Part shown: in pieces, positions 35,165 to 44,584 of the stretch | How the letters are laid out: each line of letters begins with the position of its first letter | Numbering within the stretch: the stretch's first letter is position 1 | Assembly (NCBI GenBank): GCA_950106755.1 | Contig: OX467082.1 | Location: 28,086,001-28,150,000 of the forward strand | DNA from: Climacium dendroides | Taxonomy: Eukaryota; Streptophyta; Bryopsida; Hypnales; Climaciaceae | Length of the DNA: 64,000 nucleotides | Direction: 5' to 3' | Program-made: the position numbers and the translations under genes | Notes under the pieces: model-generated | The model's database searches: none | Told to the model about the DNA's origin: nothing | What the model saw: only the letters and a program-made list of their open reading frames with translations

Positions 35165-35580
35165 TGGATGTGGCGGACGGCCTAGCCCATCCGCTTCATC
35201 GGACGGTTGAGATGAAGCGGGCAATCTAAAAACCACCCCCTTTGGACCGTCCGATCACGCGGACAATTGTCCATCCGCCCGATCGGACGGGCCAGAGGGG
35301 GCGGACGAACACCCCGCCCGATCGGACGGCCTTTGTCCGATTGGGCGGACCGGACAGTTCTATCCAAAATATAGATGAATACTAAAAAATTTAGTAACAT
35401 TATTTTCCCGTATATTGCCACTTCAGCAGTTCTCCTAAAACTGAAAAAAAAAAAAAAAAAAAAAACTGGTTTGGTCCCTACACCGTCGTTTACCCCATTT
35501 TCCACCCGATCAGACAACCCCACCCCGACCCGCCTTCCCGTCCGCCCTCCCATCCGCCTTTCCGTCCTGTAGTCTAGATT
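35165..35580. repeat. GTCCGCC clusters D and E flanking an A23 run
   Basis: Cluster D (35165-35360) contains CCGCCCGATCGGACGG twice (near 35276 and 35313), a near-palindrome, plus CCGCTTCATC/GATGAAGCGGG arms that can pair. Cluster E (35505-35580) has CCGCCTTCCCGTCCGCCC. Between them lies a run of about 23 A at 35443-35465, which could be a retroposed tail. The 137-codon antisense frame is an artefact. Confidence 0.6.
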
Positions 35581-35842
35581 TTTGCTTCGACTCAAAAACC
35601 CAGGACTATAGTATAGGGGTTCTAATTCTGGGGAATGATCAAATAGTCTAATGTATTGTAGTTGAGGTCACTTGTTTTCTAGAGTGATGTGGAATTTACA
35701 AATATATACTACGCAATTACACAAACAAATATATATTTCACTCTTATACCCATAGTACAATTTGGTTAACAGTCTATTAATAATGCTATTGGACGCATGA
35801 ATGCAGTCTTGGTCCTACCTAATATTCTAGGGGTATATTGGG

Positions 35843-37990
35843 CAATTTGTCAGGATTTTGAGCAATTTGGCATGTATGATCTAGACTTTTAAATGCAACA
35901 TTCACATTTTTATAATAATATAGATTCCTTAATTACCATGAATTTTATTACTCGAGCAATTTGTCCAGTTACTAATTAGCTAGCCTAATTACTAAATTAT
36001 CATGAGTATCAAATCAGTCCCTGTCCTAGAGCAATTTGTCACTATCTAATGCAATGGGAATGAGTGTGTTATGCAATTTGAGTCCTCCAAACTTCACTGC
36101 ACATTATCAACAACTGGTAAAAACCCAAGGACACAACTCCAAATTAATTCTCAAAGAATATTAATACCCATTTATATATAATTCCAAAATTAAAGTCAAA
36201 TTGTCTATGCAAATAGAATTTTAGGCATTCACCCTATCAACTCTAAATTACTATTTAATCCCTAGTCAATTTGTTCATCAGATTCTTAAATTCTTAATCC
36301 ATCGATAAAGATATAAACAAATAAATAAAAAAAAATATTTAATTAATATATTTTTAATTAAATTCAGATCCGAGAAAATTGACTAATATTCATATTTCAA
36401 GCATTACTTCAGGCAATACATACAATTCATAGACTAACCTATGGATCTGTATATATCAACCAATTCTAACTCTAATTCAGGGCAATTTGTCCTTGACTAT
36501 AAATGAAGACGATTGGGTACACAAACAATTAGCCTAGTCTACACATTTATATAATATCCATCAAACCTTCCCCTCAGTTCAAGAATTTGTTCCTTGATAA
36601 ATTGCCCTATTCTGTCGCAACTTCTATCCAATAAAGAAGTGCGAAATTAATAGTCTATTTATACTTTTGCAAACCGTCAATTTGCCGTTTCCAGTCTTAG
36701 TTAATCTTTAATAAATAAATAAATAAATAAATCTTTGCACTGTAGAGACTTCTAAACTTTAAGAAATGCATCCATCATGACAATTTATCTATGTACGATA
36801 CACAATTGCAATTTAATTAACACTGTGACTTATAATTTCACATAAAATTTATCCAATTCAATTCACACAAAGACAATTTGATCGAACAGATACTTAACCG
36901 ATTTTTGAAGTAGGTCAAGCAAATTGTCCAGCAGCCTTCTCTTTGATTGGTAACAATGTCACACTTCAGCACTGTTCCGCGGCAATTCGTCCTGTTGGCT
37001 CCGCAATCTATTGATGCGTTTTGTTGTTGCTTCCTCAGTCCATGTTCCACAATTCACTCAGACAATTTGCCCTACATACTTACTCTAAAATAGGGAATTT
37101 ATATTCCAGACCCAGTCACTGGGCATCAACTTGACAAATTGACAAATGGCTACTTCATCATCTTGCACTGATTATGTTTCGTTTAAAACTCTCCAGAGAT
37201 TCAAGAGAACTACGCAATTTGTCTACTTGAACACTTCAATTAGCCCAATCACTGGACTCCCACAATTTCACAACACATATAGAATCAACAATAATTGTAC
37301 GCATAAAATAGATCCACTCACTGGATTAAGAAAATAATTCACAATTACTCAACAACATACAGACAATTTGCCTTCAACAATAATTTCTAATCCCTAGAAT
37401 GTAAACAATTTAGCAAATTGATAATACATAAAATAAATCCAATCACTGGATATACTTAAGTCGATTTGCCTTTTATCAATTCAGACAATTTTTCACTCAA
37501 AATCCAATCACTGGATTGATGAATTAATTTACGAACACACAATCACAAATATACAAATTGCTCACAAGTTAAATATCCAATCACTGGATTCACAAATAAA
37601 CAACAATTTGCTTGAACTCCAATTCACAACAAATCAATACTCCAATCACTGGCAGTACAAAAGACATACATGAAATTAATATGCGTAAGACAAATTGTAT
37701 TAAAAATAGGTGCACTGTACATACAGACAATTTGACAAAACAAGATGCTACTGAAGACCGAGAGAGTGGGGGGAAGGAAAATCAAATTGCCCGATTCTAT
37801 ACTGACATAACCAAGCGACAGACTATACTTCCAAATCACAACCAGTCAATTTGCCTCTATTTGTATGTTGCCTATTGAAACTTCCAAAATCTCTTTTTAA
37901 AGACAAATTGTCTATCTCCTTTATACAATGTGAAACTAACATCACAATTTATCTCTTTTTACACTGCACTAGGCAAATTGTCCAAAAACA
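35843..37990. repeat. Field of ~30 CAATTTG(T/C)C motifs
   Basis: The word CAATTTG with GTC/GCC following, or its complement GACAAATTG, recurs about every 70 bp for 2.1 kb. Examples lie at 35843, 35863, 35957, 36032, 36074, 36267, 36483, 36678, 36873 and 37060, and near 37215, 37370, 37610 and 37730. The sequence between sites is AT-rich and not otherwise repeated. An (AAAT)n microsatellite lies at 36709-36732. No gene is visible. The 63- and 88-codon frames look random. Confidence 0.75.
37113..37652 (+). repeat. Seven phased CAATCACTGG sites
   Basis: C(A/C)(A/G)TCACTGG occurs at 37113, 37246, 37315, 37440, 37505, 37578 and 37643. Spacings are 133, 69, 125, 65, 73 and 65, close to one or two times about 66 bp. 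Most sites sit in a wider ATCCAATCACTGGATT context that is nearly palindromic. The array is interleaved with the CAATTTG motifs. Confidence 0.8.
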
Positions 37991-38009
37991 AAAAATTGAG
38001 GTGGTCTAT

Positions 38010-38285
38010 ACGTCTGCCCTCCCGTCCGCCTCCCCATCCGCCTTTCCGTCTGCCCTCCCGTTCGCTGCTTTTGCCCCATCTGCCCCGTTCGCTTCCCCGT
38101 CCACCCCATCCGCCTCCCCATCCACCTTTCCGTCTGCCCTCCCGTTCGTTGCTTTTGCGTCGTTTGCCCTGCCCACCTCCCCGTCCGCTCGTTCGTTGGA
38201 CGAAGACAGTCCGAACGTCCTATGTCGGCGGACGTTCGGGAACCGGCGAACGCGGATGCTGGACGTCCAAACGTTCGGACATCCA
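38010..38285 (+). repeat. GTCCGCC cluster F
   Basis: It starts with CTGCCCTCCCGTCCGCCTCCCC and contains a duplicated block (CTGCCCTCCCGTTCG.TGCTTTTGC at about 38052 and 38133). It then turns to the opposite orientation (GGCGGACGTTCGGG, GCGAACGCGGATG). The 168- and 159-codon plus frames across it are artefacts. Confidence 0.6.
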
Positions 38286-38450
38286 TGTAACCCTGATTTT
38301 AAGAGAACCCTATTGCTTTCCCACATTTTCCAAATGGTTTTTAAAAAAAAACTCTAAAAATGATGCTCTATTTAATAGGAACCAAACCATTAATTTGTAT
38401 CGGTTTTGACGAGGAAGCATGTCCAAAAACATAACATATACGTTGCAAAA
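38286..38450 (+). repeat. Satellite unit (~190 bp), left of the Ty3 insertion
   Basis: AGAACCCTATTGCTTTCCCACA...GGAAGCATGTCCAAAAACATAAC matches the units at 54805-55430. It ends GTTGCAAAA, where the last five bases are the target duplication of the retrotransposon. Confidence 0.85.
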
Positions 38451-38735
38451 TGTGACAACTCATATTTTAGAATTTTATTTGTTTACCCTTTTTGAGTGAA
38501 CCGGAAACTAGAAATAGGTATCCGGATTCATCTAGAAAGAAAAATAAATCCAAAAATAGTCACCAAAATTACCTTACGGAACTAATCCGGTTTTAGGTCA
38601 AAGCGGAACGGATTAGATGTACAACCGGATAGTATTTCCAACCGGAATCTGGTTGACCGGATTAAGAGGTAACCGGATGTCAAGAACCGGACCGGATATC
38701 CGACCGGTCATAAAGACAGTCTAGGGCGTCAGGAC

Positions 38736-38742
38736 TATATAA
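38736..38742 (+). promoter_or_regulatory. TATA-like box P1, upstream of the LTR ORF
   Basis: TATATAA in the context AGGACTATATAAAGCC lies about 315 bp before the ORF start. It is kept in the other intact family A LTRs and decayed in the solo LTR at 186-3601. Confidence 0.6.
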
Positions 38743-39056
38743 AGCCTGGCCTTGCCCATTTTCAGGTCTCTGATTTTCCACGTGTTGTTGTGTCCTGATT
38801 TAGCGCCTGACGTTTCTATCGTTGACCACGGCCAAGGAGAGGAAGTACAAGAGGGTACGGAAGTGAGAGAAGGGTGTGAGACGGAGAGATCTCCTCCGGA
38901 CATGAGTGGGTGAGACCTTAAATGCGAGCGGATACGTGAGAAGCTAAGAAAGTGAGCACGCCGGTAGGGTAGTTTACAAGCGGAGCGGAACATCTAAGTG
39001 TCACGCGCTCCCTTGTTAAGACTGTAGAAGAGTGAAAACCGAGTAGAGCTAACCCC

Positions 39057-40727
39057 ATGCTGCGACTGAACCGGAAGAGAGGTTCTAACACCCCGCCCCC
39101 GAGTGAAGTAAAGCTTAGAAAAGTAGTTCCGGTCATGCCGACCAAGGAACCGGAACAGGGAGAACTCAGAGAGGATTTGTCGTTGATGGGTTGTCAAGGC
39201 TTAGCTTTGAAACCTTGGGGTTTCAAAGATGAGAGGATGGTTAGAGAACTCCTGAGTGGCGTGTTGAATCAGTTCGATAACACCCTGAGGGGGAATCTGG
39301 TCCAATGGTCCGAGGCTTTGTGGCGGGACGTATACGGATTCCGGCCAGGAGGACTCGGCCATGCCAACCGGAAGGATGATTTCGTCCAGGGCAAGTTCGA
39401 AAGCGTAGTAAATCCGAAGGACGGCTATGCGATCGAAGACTGCCTTAATGAACGCGAGCGACGTCTACTCCAGTTCCTGGTTCCGGTTCTGCATCCAGAA
39501 AAGCCCACCAGGGTGACTATCACCTTGGCTAACACGATTTTCGGAGCGCTGAGCGGAACCTGGAAAGTAGACTGGGGCCGGATCTTCTTTGATCTGGTGT
39601 CCCAGCTTACTACGAGAGTGGGGAGAAGTAGGGCTACCCCACTGTGCCCTTATGTGTACCACCTCTACCAGCAACAGGAACTGCTGACGGAAGTGGAGCT
39701 GAAGGTATGGAAGGCCCAAGAGCGGACCATGAAGTACGGCGAATCCGAGTCCGACCAAGAAGCGGATTCCGGAAACGAAACCGAGGAGGAGGAAGAAGCA
39801 GAAGAAGAAGAGGAAGAGGAGGAACCTTATGTTTCCAACAAGAGGCAGAAGACCACTCCGACTCGGAATCGAGGAACGCCTCCGGGACATCATAGGCCGC
39901 GCAAAAGTGAGACTCCAACCGGACCGGATGTGGCATCCGGATCCGAGATCAAAGATCCGTTCGACGAGTTGGTTGGGATCCTCTATGGAATCCGGGCGGA
40001 TTGGGAAGTTAAGAAGAGGACGCTCGGGGCGATAGCGGAATTAATTGGAGCGGAACCGGACAGTCAATTGCCGCGGAAGGTAGCTGAATGTGTTATCAAT
40101 CCGGAAGAGCTCCGGAAGATGAAGGAGGAAAGTAAGCGGCAGCACGATGAGGTGGATACCCTCAAAGCCGAACTTTTCGTGTTGATTGAGAACGCCACCG
40201 CGACAAAGGAGATGGTGGAGGAAATGAAGAAATTGGCCACGGAAGTGAAGGACGTGCTTGGAGAACCCGGAGCCGCAGTCACCAAGGCGCGCCTGTTCAA
40301 AGAGGAGGTGCACAAGGACAAGAAGATATCTGGAACCAGGGTGGTGCACATCCTCACCGATTTTGAGGAGCAAATAGAGAAGCTCCTATCCAAGGCACGG
40401 GAGTCAGCGGACCGGATCGTGGAGAGTAGCCAGAAGTTAATAGAAGTTCCGGTCCGGCTCTCAAAAATCTCTCTTCCGGACTTGTTTCCGGAAGACGTAG
40501 CTCAGGAGCCGGGAAAGGACAAGACGCCCCAGTCAAGCAGGGCCAAGAAGGATACACCCTCGACCGGACATCAACCGATAGATTTGGACTCTCCAGAAGC
40601 TGAGGAAGAACATCCGGTTCTACCTACGGATGGAGAACGGAACCGGAATCTAAATGAGGTCTTCGAGCAGTTGGAGAGACCTGATGAGAGCCCTACTATT
40701 GGATCCCGAGTGTATGAGACGGAATAG
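39057..40727 (+). CDS. LTR-resident ORF, 556 codons, intact
   Basis: This is an intact sense-strand ORF lying wholly inside the 5' LTR. In order: a basic N-terminus (LNRKRGS, KLRKVVPVMP); a globular part (DLSLMGCQGL, RDVYGFRPGG, ERRLLQFLVPVLHPEK, LANTIFGALSG.WKVDWG); a Glu-rich run at about 240-260; a basic NLS-like patch (NKRQKTTPTRNRG); DPFDELVGIL; a long Glu/Lys coiled coil (about 340-470); and an acidic tail. The WKVDWGRIFFDLV...LCPYVYHLY block recalls the 'putative plant transposon protein' region of Athila-like elements, but that is a weak resemblance. Start: ATGCTGCGACTG here, ATGCCGCGACTG in siblings. Related copies lie at 772, 9820(-), 48335, 51967 and 61697(-). It is not the gag, which lies downstream with zinc knuckles. 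Function unknown. Confidence 0.85.
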   Translation: MLRLNRKRGSNTPPPSEVKLRKVVPVMPTKEPEQGELREDLSLMGCQGLALKPWGFKDERMVRELLSGVLNQFDNTLRGNLVQWSEALWRDVYGFRPGGLGHANRKDDFVQGKFESVVNPKDGYAIEDCLNERERRLLQFLVPVLHPEKPTRVTITLANTIFGALSGTWKVDWGRIFFDLVSQLTTRVGRSRATPLCPYVYHLYQQQELLTEVELKVWKAQERTMKYGESESDQEADSGNETEEEEEAEEEEEEEEPYVSNKRQKTTPTRNRGTPPGHHRPRKSETPTGPDVASGSEIKDPFDELVGILYGIRADWEVKKRTLGAIAELIGAEPDSQLPRKVAECVINPEELRKMKEESKRQHDEVDTLKAELFVLIENATATKEMVEEMKKLATEVKDVLGEPGAAVTKARLFKEEVHKDKKISGTRVVHILTDFEEQIEKLLSKARESADRIVESSQKLIEVPVRLSKISLPDLFPEDVAQEPGKDKTPQSSRAKKDTPSTGHQPIDLDSPEAEEEHPVLPTDGERNRNLNEVFEQLERPDESPTIGSRVYETE

Positions 40728-40856
40728 GAAGGATTGTAAAAATAGGACTTATAGATAGGAACCGGAATAGAAATCCGGTTAGGATAAGGTAGGACCGGAT
40801 TGTCAGCGCCTTTAGAGGCGGAAATCATGTAGTCACTTTTTGCTTTTTGCTTTTTG

Positions 40857-40865
40857 TATATAAAA
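40857..40865 (+). promoter_or_regulatory. TATA-like box P2, probable promoter of the genomic RNA
   Basis: TATATAAAA follows the ORF and a T-rich stretch and precedes CTCTGAGCTGGAGAC, a typical R-region start. It is present in all family A LTRs seen here (2575 in the first, about 59896-59904 on minus in the last). A start here would leave the LTR ORF out of the genomic transcript's 5' end. Confidence 0.6.
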
Positions 40866-41902
40866 CAATCTCTGAGCTGGAGACGAGGAGAGAGAGTTCT
40901 TGTGGCATTTCCTTGTGTATTTTCCTTTAAACTAACTTTTGTGTATTTTTCCCGAGTATTGGCAAGAGTGCACGAAGTCAGAATAGGAAGGTGAATACGG
41001 AGGTGTTAGTAGAGATTCTCCCCTTGATGTATGTTTCCGGTTCTAGGTATATGTGAGTAGGTTATGAAGAGTTAGGAGTGGATTCCAGTGCCTCAACAGC
41101 TACAGAAGTTTAGCATTCCGGGTGAGAGATCCGTTGATCAGGCTAGGCGGATAGGGAGGGATTCCTTAGCTGCGCTAGAACTCCTGGGTTGGAAATCCGG
41201 TCGAGTATCCTGACTCTTGTGAGGTCTTGCTACCGTTGTGGGTGAACGGAAGAACTTTCATGGTCGTTGGAACGGACAAATGCACTTGTGGCCACCGAAC
41301 TTCGTACGGAACGGATCAGTGTCAAGGTCGTTGTAGTATGGGAGGATCGTACGGGGGGTCTTTGTGTGACCTGTGATTCGGGTTGCTATCCGGATTATTG
41401 TGAAGGACCAAACCGGATCCGTGTTAAGTTAGGAGATCTGTAGATAGGAAAGTGGGTCTTCAGCCACTATAAGTCACGGAAGGAGTGGTGGGCCTACCAC
41501 TTTCAAAAGCAAGCGGCGAACCCTCTGATGGTAAAACAGAGGTAAAACTAAACTGGATACGGAAGAAGGGACCGGATCGGATCCGCCCAGGAGGATATAT
41601 AGGACCGGAAGTTGCAGAGTCCAGAATTGAGAAGTCAGTCCAGAAATCGGGGAATTAGTATAACCGGAAGTAGGGAACAGATCGGTCGAAGCTTTCCGGT
41701 TGGTTTTGAATGTTCCGGTCGTTAGAGGTAAAACCAGAAAAATAGATTTAAGGGGTTTAATTGAGTTTATCTCCTTGTTAGAGTTAGCTACTTCACAGGA
41801 TCTCGTGGGTTCGATCTTTAGGGTCATTTTGTTATGCTCTAGAGTGATTTTTGTGAGTATAATAGGGAAATTGGTTACTCTGTGGTGCGACACGCAAAAA
41901 TC

Positions 41903-41920
41903 TGGCGCCGCTGTCGGGGA
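41903..41920 (+). other. Primer binding site, tRNA-Asp-like
   Basis: TGGCGCCGCTGTCGGGGA begins 10 bases after the LTR end. It closely resembles the TGGCGCCGTTGCCGGGGA site complementary to plant tRNA-Asp that is used by Athila-type elements, with two differences in the middle. Confidence 0.8.
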
Positions 41921-41980
41921 TCCTAAAGCTAGCAGACTCTGAACCGGGAGTCGGAGTGATTCTGTTACCGTTGATTTCGT

Positions 41981-43609
41981 TTGAATGAACCGGAACCGGA
42001 ATTTCTACTCATGAGAAGAAGGACAAGAAGCGAACGGAAAGCGGAAAGGGAGAAAGATATTCATCAAGCGGAAGGATCGGCTGCACCAAATTTGAATGAT
42101 CCGGATTTCTCAGATCCGGAAAATCAACCAATTCCTGCACTGAGGGATTTAGACGAGAATCCAAGACCGGTACACACACCTCAAGTTTCCGAGTACGGAT
42201 CTGAACCGGAGATAGCAGAGTTGCGATTCAACGAAGAAGACAACATGACCCGGTTAAGATACAAACGTTTCAAGGGAGATAGGAGCCAGGATGCGGATGA
42301 ATGGGTCTGCGAGTTTGAGTCTACCGCACTCGCCAATCAAGAGAATGAGGCAGGCCAGAGAAGGATTTTCCAAGGACTGTTAAAAGGAGAAGCCCTCAAA
42401 TGGTACCAAGATGTTCCGGATCCAATCCGGAATGACTGGGACCGGATGAAGGCGGACTTCTTACAAGCCTTCCGAGAAGTAGGAGGAGAGGCTCGAGCGT
42501 TGGGACGGCTGAGCACACTCACGATGAAGTCAACGGAATCCGTACGGAAGTATGGATAGAGAGTAAAGGCGCTGATGCAGAAATTGACCACTGAGATTGC
42601 GCCTAACTTACAAGTAGAATGGTACGTGGCCGGATTACCAAAATCTATGGGGTTCTTGATCCAGCAGACATGGCCAAGGACACTAAGGGAAGCTATGGAT
42701 GCGGCAGCCAACTATGAGAACTCGGCACAGTCACTTCGGAAGTCCCTGAGAAGAAGTGAGAAGAAGGAGAAAGAGCGGAACAAGAAGGGCAACCGGAAGT
42801 CGAAGCACCGGAAGAAGATTTCAGACTCGGAAAGCAGCTCTGATACATCCGGAACTGAAGCATCGGATCCGGATTCTTCCAGTTCGGATGAAGAGAGAAG
42901 TATCTCACCACCTCCGCGATCATCAAGACGGAATCAGCGGGAGAAGACCACTATCAAGGTGAAAGCGGAGGATACGGATTCAAAGAAGATGATGAAAAGT
43001 ATTTAGGAGTCTCTGGAGGCGATCAAGGTCAACCTCGCAGAGAACCGGAAATCGAAACGGGTTGTTCCGACTTCCCGATCTAATGTCTGGTGCGGACGAT
43101 GTGGAGAACCGGGTCACTACCCGAGTGGATGTCCACGAACTCCGTCAAAGCAGGTTCACTATGTGTACCCGGAAGAAGAAATGTACTACACCATGGCGGA
43201 AGAGGAAGGGGAAGTTTACCAAGTTCAACCAACTTATGCAAGGGGAAAAGGGATCGCTGTTCCGATCCGTTCCAATATGTTGAACCGGAACTTTTTACCT
43301 GGATCAAGTCAAGGGGTGATGATGCAGCAGCCAATGAGACCATTCGGTTATCCGGATAGACAAGTGGTGATTTGTTATGGTTGTGGGGAACTAGGACACT
43401 ATGCCAATTCCTGTCCAAACAAGGGAATAGGGCAAGGTGCGCCACGGGTTCTTCCCTGCCAGAACTGCCAAGAATACGGACATCCGGAAGAACAATGTCC
43501 AAAACCAGTTGTACCAAGGCCGGTGTATAAACAAGTGCAAATTCTTCCAAGGGAGCAAACCGCCCTCAATTACGGACACACGGCCGGCACGGAGAATCCA
43601 GATAAATGA
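41981..43609 (+). pseudogene. gag: gag region of the Ty3 element, three nonsense changes
   Basis: The frame opens MNRNRNFYS-like just upstream of 41981 (MNEPEPEFLLMRRRTR). It reads through a capsid-like segment (RYKRFKGDRSQDADEWVCEF, GEALKWYQDVP, WDRMKADFLQAF) and a Lys/Ser-rich linker. Three CCHC knuckles follow: CGRCGEPGHYPSGC (about 43093), CYGCGELGHYANSC (about 43375) and CQNCQEYGHPEEQC (about 43459). Stops at 42557 (TAG), 43004 (TAG) and 43607 (TGA) are in frame, with coding sequence on both sides and no frameshift. Three knuckles is more than the one or two usual for plant Ty3 gag. Confidence 0.85.
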
Positions 43610-44533
43610 CGGTGTGAAGTGGAGCTGCCAGATGGAGTGGGAACTATGGTAAACCGGGTAACCACCCGCAGCTCCACCCGGAATGAACCGGATTAGTCGA
43701 ATAGGAGGAGGAGGAAGAAAAAGCATAGGGAGAAACCGGAATCAAGTAGTGATTCCGACCCAGTCCCCGTAGAGGTAAGACCGGAACCGGATAGGGTTCA
43801 GTCTGGGGAAGGGGTGGAGAGGAATCGGATTCCAAGAGATATTAGTGCAGAGATCCGAACGGAAATTTCCGGATCGGATTCTGTACCTAAACCAAAGAGG
43901 GTGAGTTTTAGTGACACCCCTGTCATTATCAACCCGGATGTAAGTACCCAGGAATACAACATCATCCAGGACATCAAGGATCAAAAGGCGAATGTGACTA
44001 TCGGTCAGCTACTGCATGACAATGTGACGTACCAGAAGATGATCCGGGAGGCATGGACACGGAGACGGAAGAGGCGAGTGAAACTTCCGTCCGTTGTAGT
44101 GAACTTCACAAGACCGGAAGATTGCGGAGCACCAGAAGTCACTATGGAAATAGAGGGATGCTCGATTCCGCATGTGCCTATAGATGGAGGATCCGGGGTC
44201 AACTTGATGTTGGAAGAGACGGCATTTGACTTAGGTTTCACCACTCTAGAAACCATGGATCAAGTCCTTAGAATGGCGGACCAGTCTCGGGTGAATCCGG
44301 TCGGAAGATTATCGGATGTATCAACCCGGATTGGGGGGATAGATTACTTACTGAACTACGTGGTTATCCGAGTTAATAAAGGAAGGCCATTTCCAATGTT
44401 GCTCGGAAGACCTTGGCTATATTCGGCCCGGGTACTAGTAGATTGGGGAGCCAAGGAGTTGGTGGTAGGAAAACCTTCTATCCGAATTCCTTGGGCGACG
44501 GAAAGGCATCTGGGGGAAACCAGCGAATCGTAA
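43610..44533 (+). pseudogene. Protease region
   Basis: The gag frame continues (TAG at 43694) through an Arg/Lys-rich linker (NRRRRKKKHREKPE) into an aspartic-protease-like segment. The segment has VPIDGGSGVNLM near 44178 (usual DxGSxxN), then PFPMLLGRPWLYSARVLVDW. It ends at TAA 44531, where CAA would fit. The same frame then leads into RT. Confidence 0.8.
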
Positions 44534-44584
44534 GGATACACCACGGATTGGTCGGATCCGGAAGATTCCGCTCCTAGCTATTAT

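Larger units (their letters stand above)
38451..41892 (+). repeat. 5' LTR (3442 bp)
   Basis: TGTGACAACTCATA...GTGGTGCGACA. It contains an upstream TATA box, a 556-codon ORF and a second TATA box about 1 kb from the end. It is very similar to the terminal LTR at 51361-54799, with scattered substitutions. Confidence 0.92.

Noticed and set aside
36261..38000. CRISPR-like array from regularly spaced words
   Set aside because: The repeats are only 7-16 bp, occur in both orientations, spacing varies, and the genome is eukaryotic.
37851..38409. Overlapping 168- and 159-codon plus ORFs
   Set aside because: Composition artefacts of cluster F; Pro/Ser/Ala or Pro/Arg repeats in two frames of the same repeat.
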